From contig JAWLEB010000004.1 of the NCBI GenBank assembly GCA_041686375.1, positions 62,001-126,000 of the forward strand: DNA of 64,000 nt. Direction: 5' to 3'. Origin of the DNA: JAGXLC01 sp041686375 (GTDB lineage Bacteria > Bacteroidota > Bacteroidia > Bacteroidales > UBA12077). A program made the translations under genes and the position numbers. This document shows, in pieces, positions 52,436-61,265 of this stretch (position 1 is its first letter; each line of letters starts with the position of its first letter). Under the pieces are notes generated by a model. The model made no database searches. It saw only the letters and a list, made by a program, of their open reading frames with translations, and had not been told where the DNA came from.

Positions 52436-53155
52436 CTACAAATCTCTCAAATCCAGTAATGGATCTTTGAATTTGTCAGGGTTGTTGATTACATCGGCAA
52501 AATAACGTGCAACAATTGCCGGCTCTTCTAGGTTTCCTTCTTTTTTTAACTGAATAAACCTGTCCAGCTCGGGGAAATTTTCCGGTTCTACCTCCCTTAT
52601 TTCATCCTGCATTTCAGTGTCTACTATGCCCGGAGCTATGGAAAATACTTTAACAGGATTATCTTCGTTTTCTTTTTGCTCGTCTATAATCACACGGGCA
52701 TACATTTCCAGTCCTGCTTTCGTGGAACAATATGTACTCCATGATTGAATCGTATGTCGTGCTGCACCTGAGCTTACATTAACAATTATTTTTTCTGCAG
52801 GATTATCTTTATAAGTATGAATGAATTTATTGGTGAGTATTGCAGGGCTAATTAAATTTATATTATATGATTGAATAATTTTGTCTGTTTCAAGATTGCC
52901 TACCTGCGTTACATGACCCAGCATTCCTGCATTATTAACTAAAACAATCTTTTCAGCATCATTGTGCTGCTTAAACTGAAAATTTTTTGTTTGCTCTAAA
53001 TCATTGAAATCAATTGTTATATGCTCATATTGATTTTTTTCAATTGTGGAATGCCTTGACATTCCGTACACATAATTGTCTTTACTTTTAAAAAGCTCCT
53101 CGGCAATTGCTTTACCGATTCCTCTGCTGGTACCGGTTACATAAAAATAGTTCAT
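52436..53155 (-). CDS. Short-chain dehydrogenase (benzil reductase/sepiapterin reductase-like)
   Basis: A 239-residue classical SDR. The cofactor motif TGTSRGIG lies at residues 8-15, followed by the NNAG strand (LVNNAGML), the catalytic serine in VNVSSGAARH and the Tyr-x3-Lys pair in TYCSTKAG. The SRHS segment after the second strand (about 33-36) suits NADPH rather than NADH. The overall pattern is closest to the (S)-benzoin-forming benzil reductase and sepiapterin reductase branch, so a small carbonyl substrate is likely but not fixed. It is isolated on the minus strand, divergent from the nitroreductase gene. Confidence 0.85.
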   Translation of the reverse strand: MNYFYVTGTSRGIGKAIAEELFKSKDNYVYGMSRHSTIEKNQYEHITIDFNDLEQTKNFQFKQHNDAEKIVLVNNAGMLGHVTQVGNLETDKIIQSYNINLISPAILTNKFIHTYKDNPAEKIIVNVSSGAARHTIQSWSTYCSTKAGLEMYARVIIDEQKENEDNPVKVFSIAPGIVDTEMQDEIREVEPENFPELDRFIQLKKEGNLEEPAIVARYFADVINNPDKFKDPLLDLRDL

Positions 53156-53305
53156 AATCTTTGAATTATTTTTTTATAGCTTTAAATTAAGAACAATAAA
53201 TTGTTTTTACAAGTATTTAATGTTTGGTGTTGAAAAAAAATATATATAAATTATTGAGATATAGAAAACTATTTTATAATTTATCCCCCAATAAAACTTA
53301 AACCT

Positions 53306-53923
53306 ATGGAATTAAAAGAAGCAATAAAGAAAAGAGCGAGTATTCGAACTTTTAAAGATACCGCGATACCAGCAGAAGACCTGAAAGAATTGGTTAAGAT
53401 GGGAGGGCAGGCGCCAAGTGTCAACAATTACCAGCCATGGACATTCTATGCCATTACAAACAATAAGTTAATGGGGAAGATGGCAGATAAAATAAAAGAG
53501 AAAATAGAAGAAATTCCTGAAAATGAATCTAAAGCTTCGGGTAATATAAAATCCCAGGTGGAATGGTTTTCCACTTTTTTTGAATCCGCTCCGACGGTTA
53601 TTGCCTTAGCCATGGATGAATATGAATCAATTCTGGAGAAAGGGGTGAAAATATCACATAACGATATTAATGCTATGCGTAATTATCCCGATATTCAAAG
53701 TGCCGGAGCTGCTATCCAGAATATTTTACTGGCGGCAGTGGATATGGGCTATGGAGCCTGCTGGATGAGTGCACCTATGATTGCAAAAGAAGATTTGGAA
53801 GAGATTATTGGCGTCAAAGAAAATGCCCACTTGATTGCTTTTGTTGCTCTGGGTGTACCGGCACAAGATGTAAAACCTAAGGAAAAGAAACCACTGGACG
53901 AAATTTTTAAACTAATTGAATAG
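53306..53923 (+). CDS. Nitroreductase-family flavoprotein
   Basis: A 205-residue FMN-dependent oxidoreductase. The N-terminus KKRASIRTFKDTAIPAEDL and the segment GGQAPSVNNYQPWTFYAI hold the usual FMN phosphate contacts, and GYGACWMSAPM and VALGVP near the end complete the flavin site. Members reduce nitroaromatics, quinones or other small molecules with NAD(P)H. The natural substrate is unknown. It is followed after 31 bases by the M28 peptidase gene on the same strand. Confidence 0.9.
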   Translation: MELKEAIKKRASIRTFKDTAIPAEDLKELVKMGGQAPSVNNYQPWTFYAITNNKLMGKMADKIKEKIEEIPENESKASGNIKSQVEWFSTFFESAPTVIALAMDEYESILEKGVKISHNDINAMRNYPDIQSAGAAIQNILLAAVDMGYGACWMSAPMIAKEDLEEIIGVKENAHLIAFVALGVPAQDVKPKEKKPLDEIFKLIE

Positions 53924-53954
53924 TATCTTTATCAAATGAAAAACCACTGCTAAA

Positions 53955-55619
53955 ATGATAAAAAGTAGTATAATTTACATAGCATCAGCTATAGTGATAA
54001 TTTTGTCTGCCTGTGCCAAAAAAGATCCTGTTCAACAGGCCAATGAAACTATTAAAGTAAAAGATCTCGAAAAGTATGTAAAAACCTTGGGTTCTGATGA
54101 TTTTCTTGGGCGAAAACCCTTCACGGAAGGAGAAAAAATTACCATTGATTATCTCAGCGAAGAATTTGAAAAAATGGGCCTTGAGCCGGCAAATAACGGA
54201 CGTTACTTGCAAAAAGTTCCTATGGTTGAAGTTTCTGTGCATCCGGATGAGAAAATGATTTTTAATACCCCTGGGAAAAATGTTTCGCTAAGCTATAGAG
54301 ATGAATTTGTGGCTACGACCCGCTGGCTTACTGATGAAAAAATTACACTTGACAACTCTGATGTTGTTTTTGCCGGTTTTGGTATCAATTCTCCTGAATA
54401 TGATTGGAATGATTATGAAGATATTGATGTAAGAGGAAAAACCGTCATTGTTTTTGTAAATGATCCGGGTTATGGAACAAATAACGAAGAGCTGTTCAAC
54501 GCCAATGCGATGACCTACTATGGTAGATGGACATATAAATATGAAGAAGCGGCAAGGCAAGGTGCCGAGGCTATACTTATTATTCATGAGACCGGGCCGG
54601 CAGGATATCCTTTCAGTGTATCACGAAACGGAGCGGTGGTTCCAAAGCTATATCTCAAACCGGATGACAATTATCAGTCGAGGTGTCCCGTAGAAGGATG
54701 GTTAACCAATGAGGCGGCAGATGAATTGTTTTCCACACTTGGTTATGAACTGGAAGATTTGAAAGAGCAAGCCCGCAATCATGATTTTACACCGGTTGAT
54801 CTGAATGCTTCATTGTCTTTCTCGATGAAAAGCCAACATACTTTCAACGATTCCTATAATGTTATGGGTTACATTCCCGGGACGGAGAGAGCCGATGAAG
54901 TTATTATCTATTCTGCTCACTGGGATCATTTTGGAGTTGACTCCTCTCTGGAAGACGACTCTATCTATAATGGCGCTGTAGATAATGGTACATCACTGGC
55001 ATGGATGATGGAAATAGCAGACGCTTTTACTTCTCTTGATGAAAAACCGAAGCGCTCAGTTATGTTTTTTGCTCCAACTGCCGAAGAGCAAGGGTTGATC
55101 GGTTCAAAGCATTATGTTAACAGCCCTGTTTTTCCGCTTCATAATACAGTGGCAAACATTAATAATGATCTCATGTTACCTTACGGAAGATATAAGGATA
55201 TTATGGTAACCGGCCACGGGCAATCGGAACTGGATGATTTATTGGAAGAATTGGCAGAAGACTATGACCGGTATGTATATCCAGACCCTAACCCTCATAC
55301 AGGCATGTATTATCGTTCCGACCATTTTGCTTTTGCAAAAAAAGGTGTGCCTGCATTATTTGCCAGGGGGAATTGTGACTCCAGGGAGCACGGTAAAGAA
55401 TGGGCTAAAGAAAAAGAAAAGTTCTGGCTTGAAAACAGATATCACAAACCCAGTGATGAATACAATCCTGACACGTGGGATTTAAGCGGGATAAGAGATG
55501 ACGCCCGGATCATGTTTCATTTGGGTTATAAACTGGCTAATGATACCATCTTCCCTGCCTGGGAGGAAGGCTCCGAGTTTAAATCGCTGAGAGAAAAAAT
55601 GATTGAAAATCAACAATAA
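53955..55619 (+). CDS. M28-family aminopeptidase with PA domain, lipoprotein
   Basis: A 554-residue exported zinc aminopeptidase with a lipoprotein signal (IVIILSACAKKD, Cys16). A PA-domain insertion spans about residues 120-240. The zinc-binding residues of the M28 fold are visible: the His in YSAHWDHFG, the Asp in GAVDNGTS, the Glu pair in TAEEQGLIGS, and a late His in YRSDHFAFAKKG. It would cleave N-terminal residues from peptides outside the inner membrane, complementing DPP7 and DPP IV. The repeat protein gene begins 4 bases after its stop, so the two probably form an operon. Confidence 0.93.
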   Translation: MIKSSIIYIASAIVIILSACAKKDPVQQANETIKVKDLEKYVKTLGSDDFLGRKPFTEGEKITIDYLSEEFEKMGLEPANNGRYLQKVPMVEVSVHPDEKMIFNTPGKNVSLSYRDEFVATTRWLTDEKITLDNSDVVFAGFGINSPEYDWNDYEDIDVRGKTVIVFVNDPGYGTNNEELFNANAMTYYGRWTYKYEEAARQGAEAILIIHETGPAGYPFSVSRNGAVVPKLYLKPDDNYQSRCPVEGWLTNEAADELFSTLGYELEDLKEQARNHDFTPVDLNASLSFSMKSQHTFNDSYNVMGYIPGTERADEVIIYSAHWDHFGVDSSLEDDSIYNGAVDNGTSLAWMMEIADAFTSLDEKPKRSVMFFAPTAEEQGLIGSKHYVNSPVFPLHNTVANINNDLMLPYGRYKDIMVTGHGQSELDDLLEELAEDYDRYVYPDPNPHTGMYYRSDHFAFAKKGVPALFARGNCDSREHGKEWAKEKEKFWLENRYHKPSDEYNPDTWDLSGIRDDARIMFHLGYKLANDTIFPAWEEGSEFKSLREKMIENQQ

Positions 55620-55623
55620 TTAT

Positions 55624-56715
55624 ATGTTTAAATCTTTAGCTGGCTTCTTATTTTTGTTTTTATTTCTGGTTTCATTAGAGTCATATTCTCAGGGATTAAC
55701 AGCTTTTTTGAATTTCAGGGAGCAGTTTATTGTATTTGATAAGAGAAATTTCAGACAGCTTGAACATCTTCCGGTTCGTTCATTTAAAACGGGGAAATGG
55801 GGTGTAGCCTATATAAAGCATAATGGCACACTAATGGTTTATACCAACGGTCAGGAAATTGAACTCTCCAATGTGGTGTCTGATTATGTGATTACAGAGT
55901 CGCTGTTGGTATATCATTACAATAAGCATATGTTTGTTTTCGATGACATGGAAAAAAACAAACTTTCCATGGATGCTGACTATTTCAAAGTCGATAATGA
56001 AGTGGTGGCTTTTTATGACCAAATGGATAAAATCTTCAAACTTTACGATAAGGGCGAAATTTATGAAATTGAAGATGCGCTTTCCAATGATCCGGTGAGT
56101 GATTTTCAGGTTGGAGATAATATTTTGGCTTACAAAAGTCCGAATGGTTATCTGAATATTTTTTATAATGGAAATAAGGAGCGTTTGATGTTAACACAGG
56201 GGCGCCCCAGCTATAAAACAGATAAGAATATTGTAGCCTATTATGATGTAAACGAGTCTTCTTTTAATGTTTATGATAAAGGAACCATCCATCAATTGAA
56301 TTACTTTAAACCAGATTCTTATGAAGTTGCTGATAACCGTGTTGTTTATGTTGATGATACAGGTGATTTTATCGTTTATGAAAATAATGAAAGTAATATA
56401 ATATCGACTATGACTCCGGATGAATACTATGTGGAAGATAGCCTGATTGTATACAAGGAGCAAGGCTACCTGAAATGTTACTATGATAAGGAAGTTTACA
56501 CACTGGAAAATTTTTTTCCTGAGCAGATGAAATTACACTTCAATACATTAGCCTATGTCGATCAGCAAAATCATTTTAAGGTTTTTCACAAAGGAGAAAA
56601 GAAAACGCTTTCCTTTGAGCCACCCAGATTTTTTGATACCAAATGGGGGGTAGTGTGGTTTATGGTTGGTGTGAGCACCAATAAGGTATTCTATAACGGA
56701 AAAGTTTATGAATAG
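55624..56715 (+). CDS. Exported beta-repeat protein of unknown function
   Basis: From the ATG at 55624 the product has 363 residues with a signal peptide (ending ESYSQG). The mature protein consists of about ten tandem repeats of some 34-38 residues with the pattern Y/F-x-V-x-x-N-x-V/L-A/V-Y followed by F-x-V-Y/F-x-x-G/N. Examples are NIVAYYDVNESSFNVYDKG and TLAYVDQQNHFKVFHKGE. This spacing suggests a beta-propeller or similar repeat fold. No enzymatic motif is visible. It starts 4 bases after the M28 peptidase gene and may assist or bind its peptide substrates; that is context only. Confidence 0.7.
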   Translation: MFKSLAGFLFLFLFLVSLESYSQGLTAFLNFREQFIVFDKRNFRQLEHLPVRSFKTGKWGVAYIKHNGTLMVYTNGQEIELSNVVSDYVITESLLVYHYNKHMFVFDDMEKNKLSMDADYFKVDNEVVAFYDQMDKIFKLYDKGEIYEIEDALSNDPVSDFQVGDNILAYKSPNGYLNIFYNGNKERLMLTQGRPSYKTDKNIVAYYDVNESSFNVYDKGTIHQLNYFKPDSYEVADNRVVYVDDTGDFIVYENNESNIISTMTPDEYYVEDSLIVYKEQGYLKCYYDKEVYTLENFFPEQMKLHFNTLAYVDQQNHFKVFHKGEKKTLSFEPPRFFDTKWGVVWFMVGVSTNKVFYNGKVYE

Positions 56716-56745
56716 TTTCCCGGTTATTTTACTTCACTGGATTTT

Positions 56746-57735
56746 TTAAAATGGCTTGAACCCTATAATTTTTCTCACGTCTTTAAGGGTCTTTGATGCA
56801 CTTTCTCTAGCTTTTTCTGTTCCCTTTTTGGAAACTTTCCGGAGGTATTCATCGTCGGCGTAAATTGATTTAAAGCGTTCCCTTATAGGTTCTGTGAAGT
56901 TTATTATATCCTGTGCCAGTTGCTTTTTCATGTCTCCGTACCGAATTTTGCATGTATTGTATTGTTCTTTGAAATACCCGACTGTCTCTTTTGAGGAGAC
57001 AGCATCCATGATGGTGAAGATATTTTTAATGGGTTCAGACATTTCCTGGTTAGGCTCGGTAGGCCCTGCGTCAGTTACTGCTCTCATTACTTTTTTTTGT
57101 ATTGATTTTGGCTCTTCAACCAGGTAAATGCCATTGCCCTCTGTTTTGCCCATTTTGCCAGAACCGTCGAGTCCCGGGATTTTAATCAAAGCTTCTCCGA
57201 AATTATATGGCTTAGGCTCGGGAAAGTATTCGGTTTTGTACATTGTATTGAATCTCCGGACAAATTTTCTGGTCATTTCTAAGTTTTGTTCCTGATCCTT
57301 GCCAACGGGAACTTTAGATGCGTGGTGAATAATAATGTCAGCAGCCATTAATACAGGATAAGTCAGTAGTCCGGCGTTTACATTATTTGGCTGAGTTCTT
57401 ACTTTATCTTTGAAAGAAGTGGTTCTTTGCAACTCACCGACATAGGCATTCATGTTGAGTAAAAGGTATAACTCTGGAATTTCGGGAATTTCGCTCTGTA
57501 TATATAAAGTAGCTGCCTCCGGATCTATTCCTGCCGCCAGATATTCAGAAAGAACATGCCTTACACTACCGTGAAGATCTTCTGGTGTAGGATAGGTGGT
57601 TAATGAATGGTAATCGGCTATAAAAAAGTAACATTCATGCTCATGTTGCATCTTGACAAAACTGTTCAGTGCGCCGAAATAATTTCCCAGATGCAGGTTG
57701 CCGGTTGATCTTATGCCGCTGACTACTTTTTCCAT
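56746..57735 (-). CDS. trpS: Tryptophanyl-tRNA synthetase
   Basis: A 329-residue class I synthetase charging tRNA-Trp. The HIGH-equivalent is in STGNLHLGNYFGAL, and the KMSKS loop appears as SGKMGKTEGNGIYL, a variant of KMSKSEGN. The adenylate-binding VLMAADIIIHHAS and VGKDQEQNLE segments are present. The length is normal. It stands alone on the minus strand, divergent from the DUF4834 gene. Confidence 0.96.
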   Translation of the reverse strand: MEKVVSGIRSTGNLHLGNYFGALNSFVKMQHEHECYFFIADYHSLTTYPTPEDLHGSVRHVLSEYLAAGIDPEAATLYIQSEIPEIPELYLLLNMNAYVGELQRTTSFKDKVRTQPNNVNAGLLTYPVLMAADIIIHHASKVPVGKDQEQNLEMTRKFVRRFNTMYKTEYFPEPKPYNFGEALIKIPGLDGSGKMGKTEGNGIYLVEEPKSIQKKVMRAVTDAGPTEPNQEMSEPIKNIFTIMDAVSSKETVGYFKEQYNTCKIRYGDMKKQLAQDIINFTEPIRERFKSIYADDEYLRKVSKKGTEKARESASKTLKDVRKIIGFKPF

Positions 57736-57856
57736 AATTCAATTATTGTTTTGGTTGTTTTTAGACCCTGGCTGAAATTCACATTTTTTGTAATGGCTTG
57801 CCAGCCGCGAAAATTATCTTATCATGCTTCAAAAAATGATCTTTACAAGGTCAGTG

Positions 57857-57864
57857 CAAAAATA
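57857..57864 (-). promoter_or_regulatory. -7 promoter box of trpS
   Basis: On the minus strand the sequence reads TATTTTTG, an exact TAnnTTTG match, about 120 bases before the trpS start codon. Confidence 0.4.
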
Positions 57865-57919
57865 TAAAATGTAATCCAAATAAATTATTTATAACTTGTT
57901 TTGAGTAATAAAACATTAT

Positions 57920-57927
57920 TATTTTTG
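57920..57927 (+). promoter_or_regulatory. -7 promoter box of the DUF4834 gene
   Basis: TATTTTTG matches TAnnTTTG exactly, with a TTTG at 57900-57903 upstream. It supports the ATG at 57979 rather than an earlier start. Confidence 0.45.
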
Positions 57928-57978
57928 TTCGTATTAAAAGAAAATTCTAGTAGTAATATTAATGTAATTTTAAGTATT

Positions 57979-58227
57979 ATGCTCACTTTGATAAAAATAT
58001 TTTTCTTTTTTATACTTATTGTTTTTGTTGTTGGTTTTATTTCACGATATCTTTTAGGTAGATATTTTAAAAATATCAGAGATAATATGAACAAACAATA
58101 CAGGGAAAGTCACCAAAGGAGCAAACGTGAAGGGGATGTAAGTATCAACTGGACTAGCAAAAAGAATAAAAAGCACTTTAAAAAAGATGAAGGGGAATAT
58201 ATTGATTATGAAGAGCTGGATGAGTGA
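57979..58227 (+). CDS. DUF4834 small membrane protein
   Basis: An 82-residue protein from the ATG at 57979. One transmembrane helix (about 3-22, IFFFFILIVFVVGFIS) is followed by a basic amphipathic segment and an acidic C-terminus ending DYEELDE. The pattern, including SRYLLGRYFKN and the GEYIDYEEL end, fits the DUF4834 family of Bacteroidota. The function is unknown. It lies between trpS and a strong terminator. Confidence 0.75.
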   Translation: MLTLIKIFFFFILIVFVVGFISRYLLGRYFKNIRDNMNKQYRESHQRSKREGDVSINWTSKKNKKHFKKDEGEYIDYEELDE

Positions 58228-58335
58228 TTTTTGTTCGCGCTCCGGGTTTCTTGTTTCACGTGGAGCTTATTAGAAGGGGATGACCATGTTGTTTTTTCCA
58301 GGCTTAGAGTTATTAATCTGTATAGAGCAAATATT

Positions 58336-58376
58336 AATAAAGGCGATTCTATTTCCAGGAATCGCCTTTATTTTTC
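58336..58376. terminator. Bidirectional terminator between DUF4834 and DsrE2 genes
   Basis: AATAAAGGCGATTC (58336-58349) and GAATCGCCTTTATT (58359-58372) form a perfect 14-bp stem followed by TTTT. It separates two convergent genes. Confidence 0.85.
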
Positions 58377-58396
58377 AGTCAGGGACTTAATCTGTT

Positions 58397-58900
58397 TTAG
58401 GTGAAAATGATTTGCGCATTTTCACCTGCTGCCTTATCGTAGAATTCACCTACTGTAAGAATATCTGAAACATGTTCGCTCAGGTTTTCTTTCTTGAGCT
58501 TAAACATATCAAATGCAAGCTGACATGCATATATCTCTCCACCTCCTGCTGTAATCATATCAAGAAATTCATCTACAGGGGGGACATCCAGCTCGTCCAT
58601 CTGTTTTTTCATCATTTTCGATACCATGGGCTGTATACCAGGTATTAAGCCTAATAGTTTTGGCATTCTCCATCCGTTTGGCATTCTTAGAGCAGGATTA
58701 CCTACTGTTGCTGTCTGGAGCTTGTTCATCCTTTTCTTGATAATGGCATCCATGCCAAAGAATGTAAAAAAGAGTTTTACTTCTTTACCTTCCATAACCG
58801 CACCATTTGCAAGAACCAATGCTGCATAAACATCTTCAAGATTGCCTTTGGCGCATATTATGGATACTTTATCTATGTTTGCTTTTTCTTTTTTTTCCAT
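58397..58900 (-). CDS. DsrE2-like sulfur carrier protein
   Basis: A 167-residue DsrE/DsrF-fold protein of the DsrE2 type. The N-terminal IICAKGNLEDVYAALVLANG and VKLFFTFFGMDAI, and the C-terminal GGEIYACQLAFDMFKLKKENL, match the family. The cysteine in IYACQ is the persulfide-carrying position. DsrE2 proteins take part in sulfur transfer in the cytoplasm or at the membrane of sulfur-oxidising bacteria and archaea, often near TusA and rhodaneses. Here it is the last gene of the sulfide module, 15 bases after the DsrC/TusE gene on the minus strand. Confidence 0.85.
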   Translation of the reverse strand: MEKKEKANIDKVSIICAKGNLEDVYAALVLANGAVMEGKEVKLFFTFFGMDAIIKKRMNKLQTATVGNPALRMPNGWRMPKLLGLIPGIQPMVSKMMKKQMDELDVPPVDEFLDMITAGGGEIYACQLAFDMFKLKKENLSEHVSDILTVGEFYDKAAGENAQIIFT

Positions 58901-58915
58901 TTTGTTAAATTTTTA

Positions 58916-59227
58916 TTATACACAAGAAGTTGGTTTGGGAATTCCGGCAATTCTGGAACTCTTTTTTAAAGGTCCGCCCGGAAATAGTTTGTACAATTCT
59001 TTAATATCTGTTATGCCTGATTTCCCAACTTTCCTGATTGTCAGGCTTGCGCCGGCTTCATATTGCTCTCTGAGATATTTAATCACTTCAAAGTGTTTAT
59101 CTGTTAATTCTATGCCTTCTTCTTTGGCAATTTCTTTTGCGATATCTTCATTCCATTGCTTGTAGTCTTCTAGATATCCTTCTTCGTCTACATTTACTGT
59201 TTGTCCCGCTATTGTTTTTTGTGCCAT
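58916..59227 (-). CDS. DsrC/TusE-family sulfur carrier, single-cysteine form
   Basis: A 103-residue DsrC-fold protein. The N-terminal VDEEGYLEDYKQWNEDIA and the conserved KVGKSGITDIKELYKLFPGG are typical. The C-terminal arm ends IPKPTSCV with Cys102 at the penultimate position, the persulfide-bearing cysteine. The second cysteine of true DsrC, 11 residues upstream, is replaced by Ser91, so this belongs to the TusE-like or DsrC-related group that carries sulfur rather than forming the DsrC trisulfide. dsrAB are not in the window. It lies 15 bases from the DsrE2 gene and 25 from the DUF1641 gene. Confidence 0.9.
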   Translation of the reverse strand: MAQKTIAGQTVNVDEEGYLEDYKQWNEDIAKEIAKEEGIELTDKHFEVIKYLREQYEAGASLTIRKVGKSGITDIKELYKLFPGGPLKKSSRIAGIPKPTSCV

Positions 59228-59252
59228 AATTGTAAATTTTAAGATTTATAAA

Positions 59253-59948
59253 TTATTGATTTGTTGATTTTTGTTGTTGATTTTCCTGGTTTAGTTTTTT
59301 GATAAATGTCATAAGGAAACCCATTGTTTTTTTCATCTCTTTTGAATTCATTGTTCTCATGGTTTTCCAAAGACTGTATTCTTCAACCTTCTCGCCATCC
59401 ATTTGCTGATACACATCTGCTGCGTTGTTCATAGTTTTTAACATATCCGTATTGGATAGTTTTTTTAGCGTATCTGCTATATATGGTATATTGTCCGCAA
59501 TTTTACGCAAGTCTTCAGGCGAGATGTGTGTAATTAGTTTATCAGTTATATTTCCTGCTTCTTTTAAAAATTCGAAATATCCTTTTTCTTCAAATTCATG
59601 CAGCTTGTGGATCATATCCACACCTACTTCATTGACGATAGGACTTGCGTCTTTCATCAGGTCATTGATGCTTTCAAACATTGCAATTACTTCAGTAAAG
59701 TTTTTGATATTTTTCAGAAATTTGAATATCAATTGTTTGATGTCATCAATATCCAGCTCAATTCCCTGGTTATCCAGTTCTTTCACTGTGGAGTCCCAGG
59801 CATCTTTTGTTATAATAGATGTATCAGCAACCAGGTCATCAATCATTTCTCTTTTGAGGCGTTGTTGATTGACATGTTCCAGTACCAGGTCTAATTTCCT
59901 GTTGATATCATCTATTTGTGTTTGTATATTTTGATTGTTTTCAGCCAT
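59253..59948 (-). CDS. DUF1641 protein
   Basis: A 231-residue helical protein of the DUF1641 type. The core is the segment VNEVGVDMIHKLHEFEEKGY followed by FLKEAGNITDKLI and DNIPYIADTLKKLSN; the flanking regions are charged coiled-coil-like helices. It has no catalytic motif. DUF1641 genes are often found next to sulfide:quinone oxidoreductases in bacteria and archaea, which suggests an accessory or assembly role at the membrane. It lies between the oxidoreductase (17-base gap) and the DsrC/TusE gene on the minus strand. Confidence 0.85.
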   Translation of the reverse strand: MAENNQNIQTQIDDINRKLDLVLEHVNQQRLKREMIDDLVADTSIITKDAWDSTVKELDNQGIELDIDDIKQLIFKFLKNIKNFTEVIAMFESINDLMKDASPIVNEVGVDMIHKLHEFEEKGYFEFLKEAGNITDKLITHISPEDLRKIADNIPYIADTLKKLSNTDMLKTMNNAADVYQQMDGEKVEEYSLWKTMRTMNSKEMKKTMGFLMTFIKKLNQENQQQKSTNQ

Positions 59949-59965
59949 AAGTGTGTCTTTTATCT

Positions 59966-61195
59966 TTATAATTTTTTTCCGGCCATAGTCATTTCAGACT
60001 CAATAGGCATTTCTTTTCCTTTCAATAGAATATGCCAGTATATCCAACGGAACAATACTTTTCCGTAGTGGTTCATCTTTGTATTTTTTAGCAGACCAAA
60101 CGGCCCGATTCCCGGTAATGGGAATGTTCCCGGGAGAGGCTCAGTATCATAGTTAAAATCGATAATGGATCCTTTGCCAAATCCTGTTTCGATGTAGCAA
60201 TTGGAGTGTCCGTCGAATTTTGCTCTTAATGCTCTGCCTTCCATTGCGCTAAGCAGGTTATCAAAAACCACATCTGATGCAAAGTGGACAACTGATCCGG
60301 CTTTTGAGGTAGGAATGTCTGATGCATCGCCCAGAACAAAAATATTTTCATAATTTTTTGAGCGCAATGTGTATTTATCGGTGGGTATGAAATTCAGGTC
60401 ATCTCCCATGCCGCTACGTTCTGCCATTTCGCTGCCTTTATTTGTAGGAATAATTGACAGGACGTCAAAAGGGATTTCCTTCTCATCATAAGACCTGATA
60501 ACTTTTTTTTCATTATCCACTGATTCAAGATAAAAGTCAGGGATAACATTTATGTTTTTTTCCTTAAGCAGTTCTCCCAGCTTTTTTGATGCTTTAGGTT
60601 TGGTAAATGCGCCCGGTAATGGGGTTACAAAGCTGATGTTCACCTTATCACGTATTCCGATTTCCGTGAAATATGCATCCGCCAGGAATGAAAACTCGAG
60701 TGGTGCAACAGGGCACTTAATGGGTTGTTCCGCTATATTGACCACAAGGTTTCCACCTTCCCAGTCGCGGAAGAACTCTCTAAGTGCTAATGCACCATCC
60801 AATGTATAAAAATCAAATATCTGTTTTCTCCACAATTCACCATTCAAACCGGGTGTGTCATTAATGTCGATGTTTGTACCTGTTGCAATGATTAAGAAAT
60901 CATAGTTCAGTACCTGCCCTCCTTCAAGAAGTACACGGTTGTTTTCCGGTTCGACCTTATCTATGCTTTTAAACAGTAATTTTACTCCTGAAGGTATAAA
61001 ATCTGCCTTTGGTTTTATAACATCATCTTTGTTATAAATGCCGAACGGAATGAATAACAATCCGGGCTGATAATAATGCGTTTTGTCTTTATCTACGATT
61101 GTGATTTCCCATTCGTTCTTGTCTAACGTTTTGCGGAGTTTATTGGCCATAATTGTTCCGCCTGTACCCGCACCTAAAATGACAACTTTTTTCAT
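59966..61195 (-). CDS. sqr: Sulfide:quinone oxidoreductase-like flavoprotein
   Basis: A 409-residue FAD enzyme. The dinucleotide motif GAGTGG lies at 8-13, the second FAD motif GDASDIPTSKAG near 289-300, and there are two cysteines, Cys161 (PIKCPVAPLEF) and Cys333 (SNCYIETGFG), the pair expected for persulfide chemistry. The C-terminal amphipathic stretch LLKNTKMNHYGKVLFRWIYW fits a monotopic membrane anchor and quinone site. It would oxidise sulfide and reduce the quinone pool. It is the first gene of a tight minus-strand operon with DUF1641, DsrC/TusE and DsrE2. Confidence 0.9.
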   Translation of the reverse strand: MKKVVILGAGTGGTIMANKLRKTLDKNEWEITIVDKDKTHYYQPGLLFIPFGIYNKDDVIKPKADFIPSGVKLLFKSIDKVEPENNRVLLEGGQVLNYDFLIIATGTNIDINDTPGLNGELWRKQIFDFYTLDGALALREFFRDWEGGNLVVNIAEQPIKCPVAPLEFSFLADAYFTEIGIRDKVNISFVTPLPGAFTKPKASKKLGELLKEKNINVIPDFYLESVDNEKKVIRSYDEKEIPFDVLSIIPTNKGSEMAERSGMGDDLNFIPTDKYTLRSKNYENIFVLGDASDIPTSKAGSVVHFASDVVFDNLLSAMEGRALRAKFDGHSNCYIETGFGKGSIIDFNYDTEPLPGTFPLPGIGPFGLLKNTKMNHYGKVLFRWIYWHILLKGKEMPIESEMTMAGKKL

Positions 61196-61253
61196 ATTTT
61201 TGTGGTTTTGATGTATTTTTAATCTGTTATTTTATTAACATTAAGATTTTAAA

Positions 61254-61261
61254 CAAAGATA
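61254..61261 (-). promoter_or_regulatory. -7 promoter box of the sqr operon
   Basis: On the minus strand the sequence reads TATCTTTG, an exact TAnnTTTG match, 59 bases before the sqr ATG. Confidence 0.55.
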
Positions 61262-61265
61262 AGTA

